Positions 10,701 through 18,746 of a stretch of 64,000 nt of DNA are shown here, one piece after another. Below the pieces are notes generated by a model. The model searched no databases and was not told where the DNA came from. It worked only from the letters and a program-made list of their open reading frames with translations. Source of the DNA: Gottfriedia acidiceleris. Its GTDB lineage: Bacteria > Bacillota > Bacilli > Bacillales > Bacillaceae_G. Position 1 is the stretch's first letter. Every line of letters starts with the position of its first letter. The stretch spans positions 434,001 to 498,000 of the forward strand of contig NZ_SCFN01000001.1 of NCBI RefSeq assembly GCF_004138285.1. The letters run 5' to 3'. A program made the translations under genes and the position numbers.

Positions 10701-11508
10701 AAAAATACTAGATGAGATTGAAAAACTTGCTGAAACAGATAAAGAATTTGAAGTGATCTATAATCAAATACAATCACGTGATTTGGATGAAAGAATATTT
10801 GTAAAAAATATCGAAAATGTACAAGGTGATGAGCGTGACGTAATTATCTTCTCAATTGGGTATGCTAAAGGAGAGAATGGTAAAGTTTATAATCGTTTTG
10901 GTACTTTAAGTCAATCTGGCGGAGAAAATAGATTAAATGTAGCAGTAAGTCGTGCAAAAGAAAAAATCCTAGTAGTTTCAAGTATTGAGCCAAATGAACT
11001 TGATGTATCAAATTCTAAAAATAGAGGTCCGAAATTATTAAAAGCATATCTTGAATATGCTAAGGCTACTTCTGAAAACAGTAGAGATCTAGTTACAAGT
11101 ACGCTAAAAGATATTCAAGAAGGAAGCAATACTATGGTTAGCTCACCAGCATTACATTTTGATTCAGGATTTGAAGTTCAAGTTTATGATATGTTAGTTG
11201 AACTAGGATACGAAGTCCATACTCAAGTAGGTTTATCAGGATATCGTATTGATTTAGCAATTGTTGATCCAAATGATCCTTCTAAATACCTTCTTGGTAT
11301 TGAATGTGATGGAGCTATGTACCATAGCTCACCAAGTGCTAAAGAAAGAGATGTTTATCGCCAAAGATTCCTTGAAGATAGAGGATGGAAAATTGAGCGT
11401 ATTTGGAGTAGGAATTGGTGGAAAAACCGTTCTGGTGAAATTGAAAGAATTGAACATGTTATAAAAGATTTGATTAAGAAACAGAAAGTAACCGAGTTAA
11501 TTGGATAA
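7756..11508 (+). CDS. DUF4011 superfamily-1 helicase with Vsr/DUF559-like nuclease tail
   Basis: 1250 residues. The N-terminus (LKDRLSDLSKRNRSIRL) is the DUF4011 signature. SF1 helicase motifs follow: Walker A GPPGTGKSQ near 315, Walker B region FDEASQ near 825, then GDEMQLPP, SRAKEK and other C-terminal motifs. The last 110 residues (about 1135-1245) form a PD-(D/E)XK/Vsr-like nuclease with IDLAI and GIECDGAMYH. Helicase-nuclease fusions of this class are frequent in defence islands. The ATG at 7756 is preferred because AAAGG lies 9 nt upstream; a TTG nine bases earlier is too close to it. A terminator follows, so it is probably its own unit. Confidence 0.85.
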   Translation: MIQKLDYLKDRLSDLSKRNRSIRLMKLADKWAVDLTELESVYQDKNQNSSLLDDIIKNKKNEILLFKRDINDEKKMLLSHKLTSLHRNLKGIEEETGMYDLYLGYPFLTGKMMDGTFFRAPVFLYPIKLEKNGLTWNLVKGEGEKLINRTLFLALKKLNEFNIEEKMLDEEYFSNVTSIQELHEWFKEFDYNFPIKNTLIQKFQNYTLKDIPKLNDGEIALESLAVLGCFPQGNSAVIKDYDLLKSILEENGDLGFISELLFEEENIINDSLLSPIVEEVEKNIDERDKVFLLPTDGSQEEILQLARNQKGLVVHGPPGTGKSQVIVNLITDAINQKKKVLVVCQKRAALDVVNQRLDGLGLSKFAALVHDEKNDRQKLYSKIQQLINIPIQINDSNQKEFEFVSSQLRMSEGQLNDISKALFEVQDFGYRAYDLYSISKPKDEMKRLVNVKPYLNKLSRYNLEDILAEVYTYGEYYARFGNESYPWKQRKSFKDLELKDQSIMTDTLNDLIESAKITVSKLDEFEQNFVTPEYAKLVQEKIEKIYEDLDDSKKRSFKNIRLWIWTSFTGKNIIEELLEGNKFKGTSSKEWIRLKQWLKTLYDLSIETEKFMSKLRNLIPYVAEEWITSMEKLVNDGKIPLNELEKMHEYIFSDFEELRRMDRFYHDKDETVVSLIELAIKEVPFVENNLAKEWIDSLQDSIYLHWIDEIERKHPIIEAISSEQFNRIRDKLKNLIDQKRNIGKLMLQNKLLSSIEETKLNFGKAIKELSHQTSKKRQLWPLRKLVREFSDKGLTELLPVWLLSPEVVSSILPLTEGLFDLVIFDEASQCTVENGLPSIYRGKTVVVAGDEMQLPPSNLFQGSMEVDEDDETMGEIEESKSLLNLSKRHFQESILQWHYRSKSEELINFSNYAFYNSNIQIAPNVEPLKQPAAITWKKIDGLWINQSNLIEAQFVVSELKKQIITYPNLSVGIITFNAKQQEKILDEIEKLAETDKEFEVIYNQIQSRDLDERIFVKNIENVQGDERDVIIFSIGYAKGENGKVYNRFGTLSQSGGENRLNVAVSRAKEKILVVSSIEPNELDVSNSKNRGPKLLKAYLEYAKATSENSRDLVTSTLKDIQEGSNTMVSSPALHFDSGFEVQVYDMLVELGYEVHTQVGLSGYRIDLAIVDPNDPSKYLLGIECDGAMYHSSPSAKERDVYRQRFLEDRGWKIERIWSRNWWKNRSGEIERIEHVIKDLIKKQKVTELIG

Positions 11509-11519
11509 GGTTTTTATTT

Positions 11520-11545
11520 GCAGCTTATGTAGCTGCATTTTTTTA
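11520..11545 (+). terminator. Terminator of DUF4011 helicase gene
   Basis: Perfect GCAGCT / AGCTGC stem with 5-nt loop followed by ATTTTTTT, 11 nt after the stop codon. Confidence 0.85.
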
Positions 11546-11981
11546 TGGAAAATCCTGGCTCCTCCAAGGTATCAAATAACTTTCATGTGGAATTAATACT
11601 AAACTTTCATTGGCTCTCTAACCAATATACTGCATTCTGCGTCAGACAAAATTTGTGGTCCAAATCGATTACAAGATAGCCATAGTGAAATATGAAATTT
11701 AATAAAAAACTTAATCAGTAAGTTAGAACTAAAATTTAAAATTACCTGTTCAATTTTTTGAATATCCTTTGCGATACAATTAAGGCAGAATAAATCAGTT
11801 ATTAAACAATATTAATTTATTCAAGGATTAGTAGAAAAAATTACTAACGACTATATAAATTTAAAATGTAAAAGTTAAGTTTTAAAAAAACGAGATTATT
11901 CTAATTACAAGATACATTACACTGATTTGGAATAATGCTGGTAATTTAATATTGATATTTAAATTTCAAGGGGGCTAAACA
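11546..11981. other. Intergenic gap with startless minus-strand open frame
   Basis: No plus-strand gene was seen. On the minus strand, 11599-11811 stays open for 70 codons and reads protein-like (LSCNRFGPQILSDAECS near its end), but it has no plausible start or ribosome binding site. It may be a decayed gene tail or chance. Confidence 0.3.
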
Positions 11982-12203
11982 ATGAAAGAGCTAGAAACAG
12001 TATATGTAATTGAAACATCTGAAGACTTATATGTAGTTGAGGATGATATTTTTGATGAAAAAGTATTAGATGGGGTTCTAGAACTAGCTACGAGATTTTA
12101 CTCATATGAAGATGCAGAGGAGTTTCTAAAAGAGATGCAGAAGACAGGAAATGAAGGGAAAATGCGTGCTGCTAAAATCTTTATCGAAGTAATTAAGGAA
12201 TAA
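11982..12203 (+). CDS. Small acidic hypothetical protein
   Basis: 73 residues, strongly acidic, with ATG 7 nt after an AAGGGGGC box, which makes it a credible gene. No transmembrane segment, Cys or recognised motif is present. It lies between the DUF4011 helicase and the phosphorothioation cluster, transcribed in the same direction. Small acidic proteins in such positions can be regulators or DNA mimics, but nothing in the sequence shows this. Function unknown. Confidence 0.6.
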   Translation: MKELETVYVIETSEDLYVVEDDIFDEKVLDGVLELATRFYSYEDAEEFLKEMQKTGNEGKMRAAKIFIEVIKE

Positions 12204-12266
12204 GAAATGGTAAATTTTAAACATATATAAAGTTATCGACATAAAATTATTGTAGATATTGCATTT

Positions 12267-12314
12267 GAGCAAATATTTAATTACTCTTTGCTTTTTTTGA
12301 TGTTACTTGTAACA
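12267..12314 (+). promoter_or_regulatory. Weak terminator followed by TGTTAC palindrome
   Basis: AGCAAA pairs with TTTGCT before a T run (12267-12300), a modest terminator for the small gene upstream. Immediately after comes TGTTAC-TT-GTAACA (12301-12314), a palindrome that could be an operator for the PLD-helicase gene about 215 nt downstream. Bases 12204-12531 otherwise hold no convincing gene; a 60-codon frame at 12316-12498 has unnatural composition. Confidence 0.35.
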
Positions 12315-12531
12315 GGTGAATACAATGGAAGTTCGAGTTTTGTTAAAAAATTTTTTCCAGCAACTGTATATAGAGTACTTATTTACAAGTTTTTCTAATA
12401 AAATATTTCTGATATGTTACATTTATATATGTTACTATAAATTAGATGACAATTATTACAATAGTAAGGACAAAGAACTAAAATTTTTTATGTTTTAATC
12501 TTTATTACATTTAAAAAGTGGTGACTAATAA

Positions 12532-14703
12532 TTGAAATTTTTAGATAAAAATATTAAATCTGAGTATCGATCTACAAGGGATAACGTAGTAAAAGATTTT
12601 TATATTCCTCTACTAGGTGATGCTGTTTTATATAAACGTGCTGTAGGTTTCTTCTCATCAACAGCTTTAATTGAAATTTCTAAAGGAATTTCTGGATTAG
12701 TTAATAATGGTGGAAAGATACTCTTAATTGCTTCACCAAAATTATCTGAAGATGATCTTATTGCTATAGGCAAAGGATATGAAATGAAAAACAAAGTCAT
12801 TGAAAGGGCGCTGATGAATTCAATCCTTCCACCGACTAATAATTTTGAAGAGAAAAGACTTAATCTGCTTGCAAATTTGATAGCTGAGGGTAGGTTAGAA
12901 ATTAAGATTGCATTCATGGAAAACAATAATCATATTGGAATGTTCCATGAAAAAATGGGGTTAATGTATGACGAGGTAGGAAACGTGATAGCATTTACTG
13001 GGTCAATGAATGAAACGATGACAGCGTTTTCACATAACTATGAATCAATCGATGTTTTCTGTTCATGGACTCAGGATCAAGAGCGTGTAATAGCTAAGGA
13101 ACGAAATTTCTATTCAATTTGGAATAATAATGAACCTAATGTACAGATTATAGACTTTCCAGAAATAGCAAAAGAGAAATTTGAAAGTTATAGAGTAAAC
13201 AAAGTCAATGAAAATGTAGATGAATTAGAATATTTTAACACAGAAACTGAATCCCAGATAGGGAATAGTATAGGACCCAAAATCCCTACCAATGTAGAAT
13301 TACATGACTATCAAAATGAAGCAATCAACAATTGGAAGGCAAACAACTTTATTGGCATATTCGATATGGCAACTGGTACAGGTAAAACTTATACGGGTTT
13401 AGGAGCTATAGCAAATTTATATGACAATTTACAAAATAATTTAGCAGTAGTTATTGTATGTCCTTATCAGCATTTGGTTGAACAATGGGTAGAAGATATT
13501 AAAAAGTTCGGAATGAGACCAATCATTGGTTATTCTGCATCTACACAAAGAGACTGGAAAAATAGACTTAAAAATGCAGTAACATCTTTTAATTTGGGAG
13601 TAAAAAAACATTTTTGCTTTATAGCTACAAATGCAACTTTTTCTTCTGCATTTGTTCAAGATCAAATAGATAAATTAAAAGGAAACATAGTTTTAGTAGT
13701 AGATGAAGCACACAACTTTGGTGCGGTACACTTGAGTAAAATGTTAAATCCTAAAATACCTTATAGATTAGCTCTTTCGGCTACTCTCGAAAGGCACGGT
13801 GATGAAGAGGGTACTGAAAAGCTGTTTAATTATTTTGGAGAAAAATGTATTGAATATACATTAAAGCAAGCTATTGATAGTAATAAGTTAACACCATATT
13901 ATTATTATCCAATTCTGGTCTGTCTTAATGAAGAGGAGCTTGCTGAATATAAGGAATTGACTGCACAAGTAATTAAATATTGTACTACAGATAAAAAAGG
14001 AAAATTAAAATTAAGTGATAAAGCCAAAATGATTTTAATAAAACGGGCTAGATTAGTTGCAGCTGCACAAGAAAAGATTTTTAAATTAGCTGAGATTGTT
14101 AAAGATTATAAAAATGATACTCATATGTTAGTTTATTGTGGAGCAGCAACAATGCAAGATCCAGATTATATTGAAGGGTCAGTACAGGCTGATGAAAAGA
14201 GACAGATTGATATAGTAGCAAATCTTTTAGGAAATAAATATAATATGCGCGTATCAAAATTTACATCTGAGGAATCTGCAGAAGAACGAGAGGAACTAAA
14301 AACTGCATTTTCAACTGGCAAACAGCTCCAAACATTAATTGCTATTAGGTGTTTAGATGAAGGGGTTAATATTCCTAGTATAAAAACTGCTTTTATTTTA
14401 GCAAGTAGCACTAATCCAAAAGAGTATGTTCAAAGAAGAGGTAGAGTATTAAGAAAATATCCCGGAAAAAACTTTGCAAAAATCTATGATTTTATTACCT
14501 TGCCTGTTTCTGTAGCTGAGGCAGAAAGTATGTCTGAAGATGAAATACGTTCTCTGAGATCTTTAGCAATTAAAGAGATTGATAGAATGAAAGACTTTGC
14601 ATCAATAGCAGAAAATCCTTCTGTAGCTGACCAATTAATTAATGATATTACCTATTCATATAGATTAAATGAGGTAGGAGGAGAAGATAATGACCTTATC
14701 TAA
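12532..14703 (+). CDS. PLD-nuclease/SF2 helicase, phosphorothioation-associated restriction factor
   Basis: 723 residues with a TTG start preceded by GTGGTGA. The N-terminal domain carries a phospholipase-D-type motif (HEKMGLMYD then FTGSMNET near 139-160), as in PLD-family nucleases. An SF2 helicase follows: Walker A MATGTGKT near 280, DEAH near 390, SAT near 420 and motif VI QRRGRVLRK near 633. Helicases of this architecture next to dnd/ssp genes are, from memory, annotated as phosphorothioation-system restriction enzymes. It opens the cassette and overlaps a 56-residue ORF by 14 nt. Expected role: recognition and processing of non-modified invading DNA; the mechanism is not known from sequence. 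Confidence 0.8.
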   Translation: MKFLDKNIKSEYRSTRDNVVKDFYIPLLGDAVLYKRAVGFFSSTALIEISKGISGLVNNGGKILLIASPKLSEDDLIAIGKGYEMKNKVIERALMNSILPPTNNFEEKRLNLLANLIAEGRLEIKIAFMENNNHIGMFHEKMGLMYDEVGNVIAFTGSMNETMTAFSHNYESIDVFCSWTQDQERVIAKERNFYSIWNNNEPNVQIIDFPEIAKEKFESYRVNKVNENVDELEYFNTETESQIGNSIGPKIPTNVELHDYQNEAINNWKANNFIGIFDMATGTGKTYTGLGAIANLYDNLQNNLAVVIVCPYQHLVEQWVEDIKKFGMRPIIGYSASTQRDWKNRLKNAVTSFNLGVKKHFCFIATNATFSSAFVQDQIDKLKGNIVLVVDEAHNFGAVHLSKMLNPKIPYRLALSATLERHGDEEGTEKLFNYFGEKCIEYTLKQAIDSNKLTPYYYYPILVCLNEEELAEYKELTAQVIKYCTTDKKGKLKLSDKAKMILIKRARLVAAAQEKIFKLAEIVKDYKNDTHMLVYCGAATMQDPDYIEGSVQADEKRQIDIVANLLGNKYNMRVSKFTSEESAEEREELKTAFSTGKQLQTLIAIRCLDEGVNIPSIKTAFILASSTNPKEYVQRRGRVLRKYPGKNFAKIYDFITLPVSVAEAESMSEDEIRSLRSLAIKEIDRMKDFASIAENPSVADQLINDITYSYRLNEVGGEDNDLI

Positions 14704-14860
14704 TGGAGAAATAAAAATAGATGAGAAAAAATTAAATCAGATGAAACTTAGCATTATTAGATTAGAACATAAAAATCTAAAAACTAGAGAAAAATCTGAT
14801 GCTGAAATGGTGGATATAATACGAAAAATTATTTCTGATGAGGTTAAGAAGAATTATTAA
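14690..14860 (+). CDS. DNA-modification-system-associated small protein
   Basis: 56 residues, charged and helical, with a C-terminal motif DAEMVDIIRKII. It starts inside the end of the helicase gene (overlap 14 nt) after a GGAGGAGA box and stops 14 nt before the DndD-like gene. The overlap, strong ribosome binding site and position argue that it is real and coupled. Small proteins with this EMV-x-I-x-K-I-I pattern occur beside dnd-type genes and have been annotated only as modification-system-associated. A helicase or DndD partner role is inference. Confidence 0.65.
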   Translation: MTLSNGEIKIDEKKLNQMKLSIIRLEHKNLKTREKSDAEMVDIIRKIISDEVKKNY

Positions 14861-14874
14861 GGGGGGATTCGTAT

Positions 14875-16866
14875 ATGCTACTAAAATCTATTAAAATGAA
14901 AAACTTTAGGCAGTATCTAGGAGAACAGACGGTAGAATTCTCAGCCAATAATGACAGAAATGTAACTGTTATCCTAGGTAACAATACGAGTGGAAAAACA
15001 ACTTTGCTTCAAGCCTTTAACTGGTGCTTATACGGAATTGCAGTTTTTGATACAAAAGATTTCTTACTTAACTTAGATGTTTCTCGTAGTTTGAACCTAA
15101 ATGAAATAACAACTGTAGAAGTAGAAATTAATTTAATTCATGATAAAACTGAATATTTTATACTAAGAACTCAAGAGTATACATGTGAATCAAAAGGAAC
15201 ACGCCCTTCTCAGTTAAAACCTGTGAAAGTATCTTATAAACAACCTGATGGACAAATTGAACCTATTAAGCAAATCCATGTAGAACAAACAATTAATGAA
15301 ATTTTACCAAAAAATTTATCTAATTACTTCTTCTTTGATACAGAGCGAATTGGAAATATTAGTTCAAAAGCTGATGTAACAGATTCTGTAAAAGGGTTAT
15401 TAGGATTAACTGTTCTTGACAGCGCAATGAAACATTTAGGTAACAAAAACCTTAAGTCTAGTGTTATAGGAAAATTAACAGCTAGTATGGATGTCGGTGG
15501 AAATGAAAGAGCTGCACAAGCTCTTGCTCGAGTTCATAGTGAACAAAAGAAAAAAGAAGGTATTGCAGAACAAATAGAAACAGTGAAAAGTGAAATTAAA
15601 CACTACGAAATCCGTAAAGAGCAATTAGACACAATACTAAGAGATAATCAATCAACTTCAAGCTTGCAAAGTAAAAAAGAAAAGATTGAAAAAGATATAA
15701 AAATTGAAGAAGGGGTATTAGAGTCAACTTATACTAATTTTATACAAGATTTTAATACTAACACAACGAACTTTTTTGCGCAACCATTAATGGAGAGAGC
15801 TTTAAATATGCTTAAGGAAGCCAAGATGGATGATAAAGGTATAAAAGATATGACTGCCCAATCAATTATTGAAATAATTAAACGTGGCAAGTGCATATGT
15901 GGTGTTGAAATCTGTGAGGGTAATGAAGCTTTCTTACATCTACAAAAAGAACTTGAATATTTACCACCTCAATCAATCGGAACAATAATTAGAAACTTTA
16001 AGGATAAGGTTAATACCTATAATAGTACAAATTTTTCTTACTTTAAAAGCTTACAATCAAAATTTGAGGACATTTACAGATACAAAGATCGAATTCAAGA
16101 TTGGCAAGATGAGGTCAGCTATATAAGTGATCAAATAAAAGGTAAAGAAAATATGCAAAAGTACGAGACGGAGTTATCTGATGTAAAGCAACGATTAAAA
16201 AATCTAAATGACAAAAAAGATAGACTTATCAGGGAAGATGGTACCTGTACTAGTGACATAGAAAGATATCAAAAAATATATGATAGTCTTATTTCTGTAT
16301 CTGAAAAGAATATTGAAATCATGACATATATTAAATATGCCGAAGAGATTTTTAAGTGGATCTCATCAACTTATAAGGAAAAAGAGTCTGACATAAGAGA
16401 AAAATTAGAAGAAAAAGTAAATAGTATATTTAATAAAATGTATCATGGACGTCGAAAAGTGGTTATAGATGAAAAATATCGAGTTTCACTACTAACTGCT
16501 TATTCAGATGATGAAGTGAAAACGGATGAATCTAAAGGATTAGAAACAGTTAAAAACTTTGCATTTATTGCAGGTTTAGTAGATTTGGCACGTGAGAAAA
16601 TTGTAAGTAATACAGGAAATGACACTATGTCGTTAAGTTCAGAACCTTACCCACTTGTTATGGATGCACCATTTTCAAATGCAGATGAAAAACATGTAAG
16701 CAACATATCTAAAGTATTACCACAAGTTGCTGAACAAGTTATTATGTTCGTTATGGAGAAAGATTGGAGATATGCAGAAACAGTAATGGGGAAAAACGTC
16801 GGTAAGAAATATTACCTTGATAAAAAATCTGAAACACTAACCTATTTAAAGGAGAGTGAGGGTTAA
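14875..16866 (+). CDS. DndD-like SMC-family ATPase
   Basis: 663 residues. The N-terminus matches the DndD/Rad50 head: KNFRQYLGEQ near residue 10 and Walker A LGNNTSGKTTLL near 33-45. Long coiled coils flank a CxC turn (KCICGVEICEG near 338), reminiscent of a zinc hook. The C-terminal head has Walker B YPLVMDAPFSNAD near 595. DndD normally works with DndC and DndE in sulfur insertion. Here neither is present, and the gene sits with the PLD helicase, so it may act in restriction rather than modification. RBS GGGGGGAT; it overlaps the next gene by one base (TAATG). Confidence 0.82.
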   Translation: MLLKSIKMKNFRQYLGEQTVEFSANNDRNVTVILGNNTSGKTTLLQAFNWCLYGIAVFDTKDFLLNLDVSRSLNLNEITTVEVEINLIHDKTEYFILRTQEYTCESKGTRPSQLKPVKVSYKQPDGQIEPIKQIHVEQTINEILPKNLSNYFFFDTERIGNISSKADVTDSVKGLLGLTVLDSAMKHLGNKNLKSSVIGKLTASMDVGGNERAAQALARVHSEQKKKEGIAEQIETVKSEIKHYEIRKEQLDTILRDNQSTSSLQSKKEKIEKDIKIEEGVLESTYTNFIQDFNTNTTNFFAQPLMERALNMLKEAKMDDKGIKDMTAQSIIEIIKRGKCICGVEICEGNEAFLHLQKELEYLPPQSIGTIIRNFKDKVNTYNSTNFSYFKSLQSKFEDIYRYKDRIQDWQDEVSYISDQIKGKENMQKYETELSDVKQRLKNLNDKKDRLIREDGTCTSDIERYQKIYDSLISVSEKNIEIMTYIKYAEEIFKWISSTYKEKESDIREKLEEKVNSIFNKMYHGRRKVVIDEKYRVSLLTAYSDDEVKTDESKGLETVKNFAFIAGLVDLAREKIVSNTGNDTMSLSSEPYPLVMDAPFSNADEKHVSNISKVLPQVAEQVIMFVMEKDWRYAETVMGKNVGKKYYLDKKSETLTYLKESEG

Positions 16867-17384
16867 TGTTTGAAAATGATGTTACTATAAATGGAAAACA
16901 TGCAACATACACAAAATTCTTAGTTAATGAAGCAGCAGTTTTTAAGCGTTTTATTGACGTTTATATGAATGGTGCTATCTTAGGTTTTTTATATGGGCGT
17001 AAAAGCGAGAAAGATAATGGGTCTACCGACAGAGCAAGAATCTATGCAGATGCATTTGCAAATGAGAGGCTGAGATGTGACTTTATTTATAGGTTAATTA
17101 TGCTTCTTGATGAAACACCTGGGAAAACTGTAGAAGACAGAATTAATAGAGCTTTTAGAGATGATAGTAAAGGTAAAGAAAACGAAGCACATCAAATGAA
17201 TATAAAGCTTTTTAATTCATATGTTCTTGGTGGAATAGAAGTTTTATATGAAAAATTTACTGAAGATTGCACAACTAAGGAAGATTATATTACTAGAGTT
17301 TATGAAGTCGTAGAAAATTTTAATGAAGAAATTCAGGGAGTTAAACATGATAAAATAAATGAAGTAATCGAAAATTATCGTTAG
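16866..17384 (+). CDS. Phosphorothioation-cassette protein of unknown function
   Basis: 172 residues, soluble and mostly helical, with no Cys-rich or catalytic motif. Its start overlaps the DndD-like stop (TAATG), so translation is coupled and a complex with the DndD-like ATPase is plausible. It is not DndE, which is shorter and has a distinct basic helix-turn-helix-like pattern. A loose resemblance of the segment with DVYMNGAILGFLYGRK to the dnd system-associated protein 4 family was noted, but I cannot confirm it without a profile search. Confidence 0.6.
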   Translation: MFENDVTINGKHATYTKFLVNEAAVFKRFIDVYMNGAILGFLYGRKSEKDNGSTDRARIYADAFANERLRCDFIYRLIMLLDETPGKTVEDRINRAFRDDSKGKENEAHQMNIKLFNSYVLGGIEVLYEKFTEDCTTKEDYITRVYEVVENFNEEIQGVKHDKINEVIENYR

Positions 17385-17393
17385 GTGAAGATT

Positions 17394-18431
17394 ATGTCAT
17401 TCTTAGATTCGGAAAAATACGATGTAGAGTATGTGCTTCAAAGTTTTACTAAATTTGATTTATTCACTAGTAGTTTAAAACTTTTTAAAGCTTTAGAATT
17501 TCCAGTTTATCAAAAAGCACATGGTGAAAATCTTGATATAACAAATTTTATATACTCATATGTAAACAAGAATATCTTGTTCAGTCCAAATGAATACGAC
17601 TTTTTATATAAAATTAAAACTATTTCAATGCTATTTTCTCTAGATAATAAATTACAAGAGAAGAAAACGAAATTAATAGATTTGTCTACAAACCAAATAT
17701 TATTTATGGCGATAGAACTAAATTCATCTTTACGAGATAGAAGTTATGATGCACATAATATTTCTAAGATAATAAACAAAATTTTTAAATGTCCCGTTTT
17801 TATTTTGTTTCACAGCGATAATAATATACTTTTCTCAGGAGTAGTAAATGAATCCTCATGTAAAGAATATAGCAACAATGTCTATTTATCGGATTGGTTT
17901 AATTATAGAAATGAAGATAATAAAATTTTCGAGATAATAAGTCAATTATCGTTTGGTAATCATGTTCAGACCACAATGTATAATTTTTACTATGATCTTC
18001 TTTATTCTATATCAAGGGAGTATTATGTATTTCCACTTTCAAAAGAATATTTCACTTATGGATGTTTAGTTAATGAATTTAATCCATTATCATTAGATGT
18101 AAATATTTCTATTGAAGTCAATTCTTATAAAAGAATTAAGGAGTACTCATCAGAATATAGTAATTACTATAGAGAAAAATACGGTGATGACTATGTGGAT
18201 AATAGCGAATCGATTGAACTTTTATTAATTGATGAAGAAGAGAATTTACTATTGGAATTTGAGGAAGATTTATTTCTAGATTTTGAAATTGAAATAGAGC
18301 AAGAATCTAACTTAGAAGACGAATTAGATATTGAAGACAACGAGTATATGAATGAGCTAATGGAAGAAGCAGATGATGATCTTTTTGATGATCCTCTTAA
18401 ACTACTAGAATGGATAGAAACTGAAAGTTAA
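17394..18431 (+). CDS. Unrecognised cassette protein with acidic C-terminus
   Basis: About 345 residues. The ATG at 17394 is chosen because AGGTGA lies 5 nt upstream; a GTG nine bases earlier has no usable box. No known domain was recognised. The last 90 residues are highly acidic (runs of E and D, e.g. LLIDEEENLLLEFEED), a property of DNA-mimic or protein-binding tails. It is the last gene of the helicase/DndD-like block and is followed by a strong terminator, separating this block from the SspB-like gene. Function unknown. Confidence 0.6.
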   Translation: MSFLDSEKYDVEYVLQSFTKFDLFTSSLKLFKALEFPVYQKAHGENLDITNFIYSYVNKNILFSPNEYDFLYKIKTISMLFSLDNKLQEKKTKLIDLSTNQILFMAIELNSSLRDRSYDAHNISKIINKIFKCPVFILFHSDNNILFSGVVNESSCKEYSNNVYLSDWFNYRNEDNKIFEIISQLSFGNHVQTTMYNFYYDLLYSISREYYVFPLSKEYFTYGCLVNEFNPLSLDVNISIEVNSYKRIKEYSSEYSNYYREKYGDDYVDNSESIELLLIDEEENLLLEFEEDLFLDFEIEIEQESNLEDELDIEDNEYMNELMEEADDDLFDDPLKLLEWIETES

Positions 18432-18448
18432 TTATAAATATTTAGATA

Positions 18449-18478
18449 TAAAAGCATCTAGTTTTCTAGGTGCTTTTA
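18449..18478 (+). terminator. Terminator between helicase/DndD-like block and writer block
   Basis: AAAAGCATCTAG pairs with CTAGGTGCTTTT (one G-T) around TTTT, ending in T residues, 18 nt after the stop codon. Confidence 0.75.
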
Positions 18479-18671
18479 CATATAATAACTTTGCATCTAA
18501 ATAGAACTTACGTTCTGTTTGAAGGTATTTTAAATTAACTTGATCTTTAATTTACCGAGATTATTGATTAAGTAATTAGAATTTTAACTAATATCAAGAT
18601 GTAATAGTTTATAAATGAAGAAAATTCAACATAGAAGTTTGAAAAATATTTTTACACGAAGAGTTTTTTCT

Positions 18672-18701
18672 TTGTTTTAGTAAAAGTAAATAGTATATAA
18701 T
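18672..18701 (+). promoter_or_regulatory. Promoter of the sspBCD-like operon
   Basis: Perfect -10 TATAAT at 18696-18701 with a weak -35 TTGTTT at 18672-18677 (18-bp spacer). This sits in the 315-nt gap 18432-18746, which contains no gene. Confidence 0.55.
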
Positions 18702-18705
18702 GTCA

Positions 18706-18723
18706 TTGGAAGAGTTCTTCCAA
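18706..18723. promoter_or_regulatory. 18-bp palindrome at the transcription start, candidate operator
   Basis: TTGGAAGA and TCTTCCAA are perfect inverted 8-bp arms with a 2-bp centre, beginning 4 bp after the -10 box, the classic place for a repressor site. It could alternatively form a small 5'-UTR hairpin. No obvious repressor gene (for example dndB) lies in the cluster. Confidence 0.5.
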
Positions 18724-18746
18724 AGGAATTATTTTCGAAAGGATGT

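Noticed and set aside
12316-12498. 60-codon plus-strand ORF before the PLD-helicase
   Set aside because: Weak box, biased composition (mostly F, L, Y, N, K) and no protein-like pattern; likely chance in AT-rich DNA.
16866-17384. DndE
   Set aside because: Length (172) and sequence do not show the basic DndE pattern; left as unknown cassette protein.
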